From: an uncultured bacterium
Lineage (GTDB): Bacteria; Verrucomicrobiota; Kiritimatiellia; RFP12; UBA1067
Assembly (NCBI GenBank): GCA_900547945.1
Contig: URIT01000052.1
Location: forward strand, 1 to 19,703
Direction of reading: 5' to 3'
Length of the DNA stretch: 19,703 bases
A program made the position numbers and the translations under genes. Every line of letters starts with the position of its first letter. Positions within the stretch are counted from its first letter, which is position 1. The notes under the pieces were generated by a model. That model was given only the letters and a program-made list of their open reading frames with translations. It made no database searches and was not told the origin of the DNA. Below, one piece after another: positions 19,670 through 19,703 of the stretch.

Positions 19670-19703
19670 ACCGCTGCTCCACGAACGCGGGACCGTGCGA
19701 GTT

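Noticed and set aside
19227..19682. A minus-strand frame with a repeated Gly-Arg-Asp-Lys-Arg-Asp-Pro-Pro peptide
   Set aside because: It is a direct reading of the 56-57-bp hairpin repeat. Unit length is not always a multiple of three and no ribosome-binding site was seen.

Overview
The window looks like a chromosomal segment of a GC-rich, Gram-negative bacterium of the PVC superphylum, most likely a gut-type Kiritimatiellota/Verrucomicrobiota. This is inferred from a Tat-exported Gfo/Idh/MocA oxidoreductase, a secreted GH78 rhamnosidase, a giant autotransporter-type beta-strand-repeat surface protein with a concanavalin-like N-terminus, and intergenic regions full of short palindromic and tandem repeats. 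No rRNA, tRNA, CRISPR array, transposase or integrase was recognised.

Layout: (1) 1-590 is non-coding repeat DNA: the end of an 87-bp tandem repeat carrying a GC-rich hairpin, then inverted pairs of CACGGAT/CACAGAA-type repeats with tiny palindromes. (2) 606-2759 holds four tightly packed, unrecognised genes (two small two-helix membrane proteins, a soluble protein, and an exported or anchored helical protein). They are visibly less GC-rich than the rest and are flanked by repeats, so they look like a cassette of different origin. (3) 2760-3117 carries a 'cacgcagag' inverted repeat and a promoter. (4) 3118-5340 encodes an exported six-hairpin-type glycosidase. (5) 5341-5615 is regulatory/repeat DNA with a C11A8 homopolymer tract just upstream of the start region of (6) 5616-11243, a surface protein of about 1875 residues. 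(7) 11319-14994 is a promoter-led pair: an ArdC/ImmA-like protein whose zinc-binding HExxH is replaced by RALAR, overlapping by 4 bp the start of a GH78 alpha-L-rhamnosidase. (8) 14984-15232 is a large AT-rich TTAAGTGG repeat with an inverted arm; its first unit encodes the end and stop codon of the rhamnosidase. (9) 15262-16695 is miaB (tRNA methylthiotransferase). (10) 16739-18205 is the Tat-exported oxidoreductase. (11) 18225-19076, convergent on the minus strand, is a probable outer-membrane beta-barrel protein. (12) 19173-19669 is an array of 56-57-bp units, each able to form two hairpins, sharing its core hairpin with the repeats at 64-87 and 5452-5475.

How it fits together: the two glycosidases, the adhesin-like protein, the oxidoreductase and the outer-membrane protein suggest glycan attachment and degradation at the cell surface, with rhamnose-containing glycans as one likely substrate. 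They are in separate transcription units rather than one classical utilisation locus. The most unusual elements are the covarying hairpin repeat family, the HExxH-less ArdC/ImmA-like protein translationally coupled to a rhamnosidase, the 19-bp duplication sitting on the start codon of the first unknown gene, the homopolymer tract before the giant adhesin, and the TTAAGTGG array. All statements on composition are by eye, and all family assignments come from motif recognition without database search.
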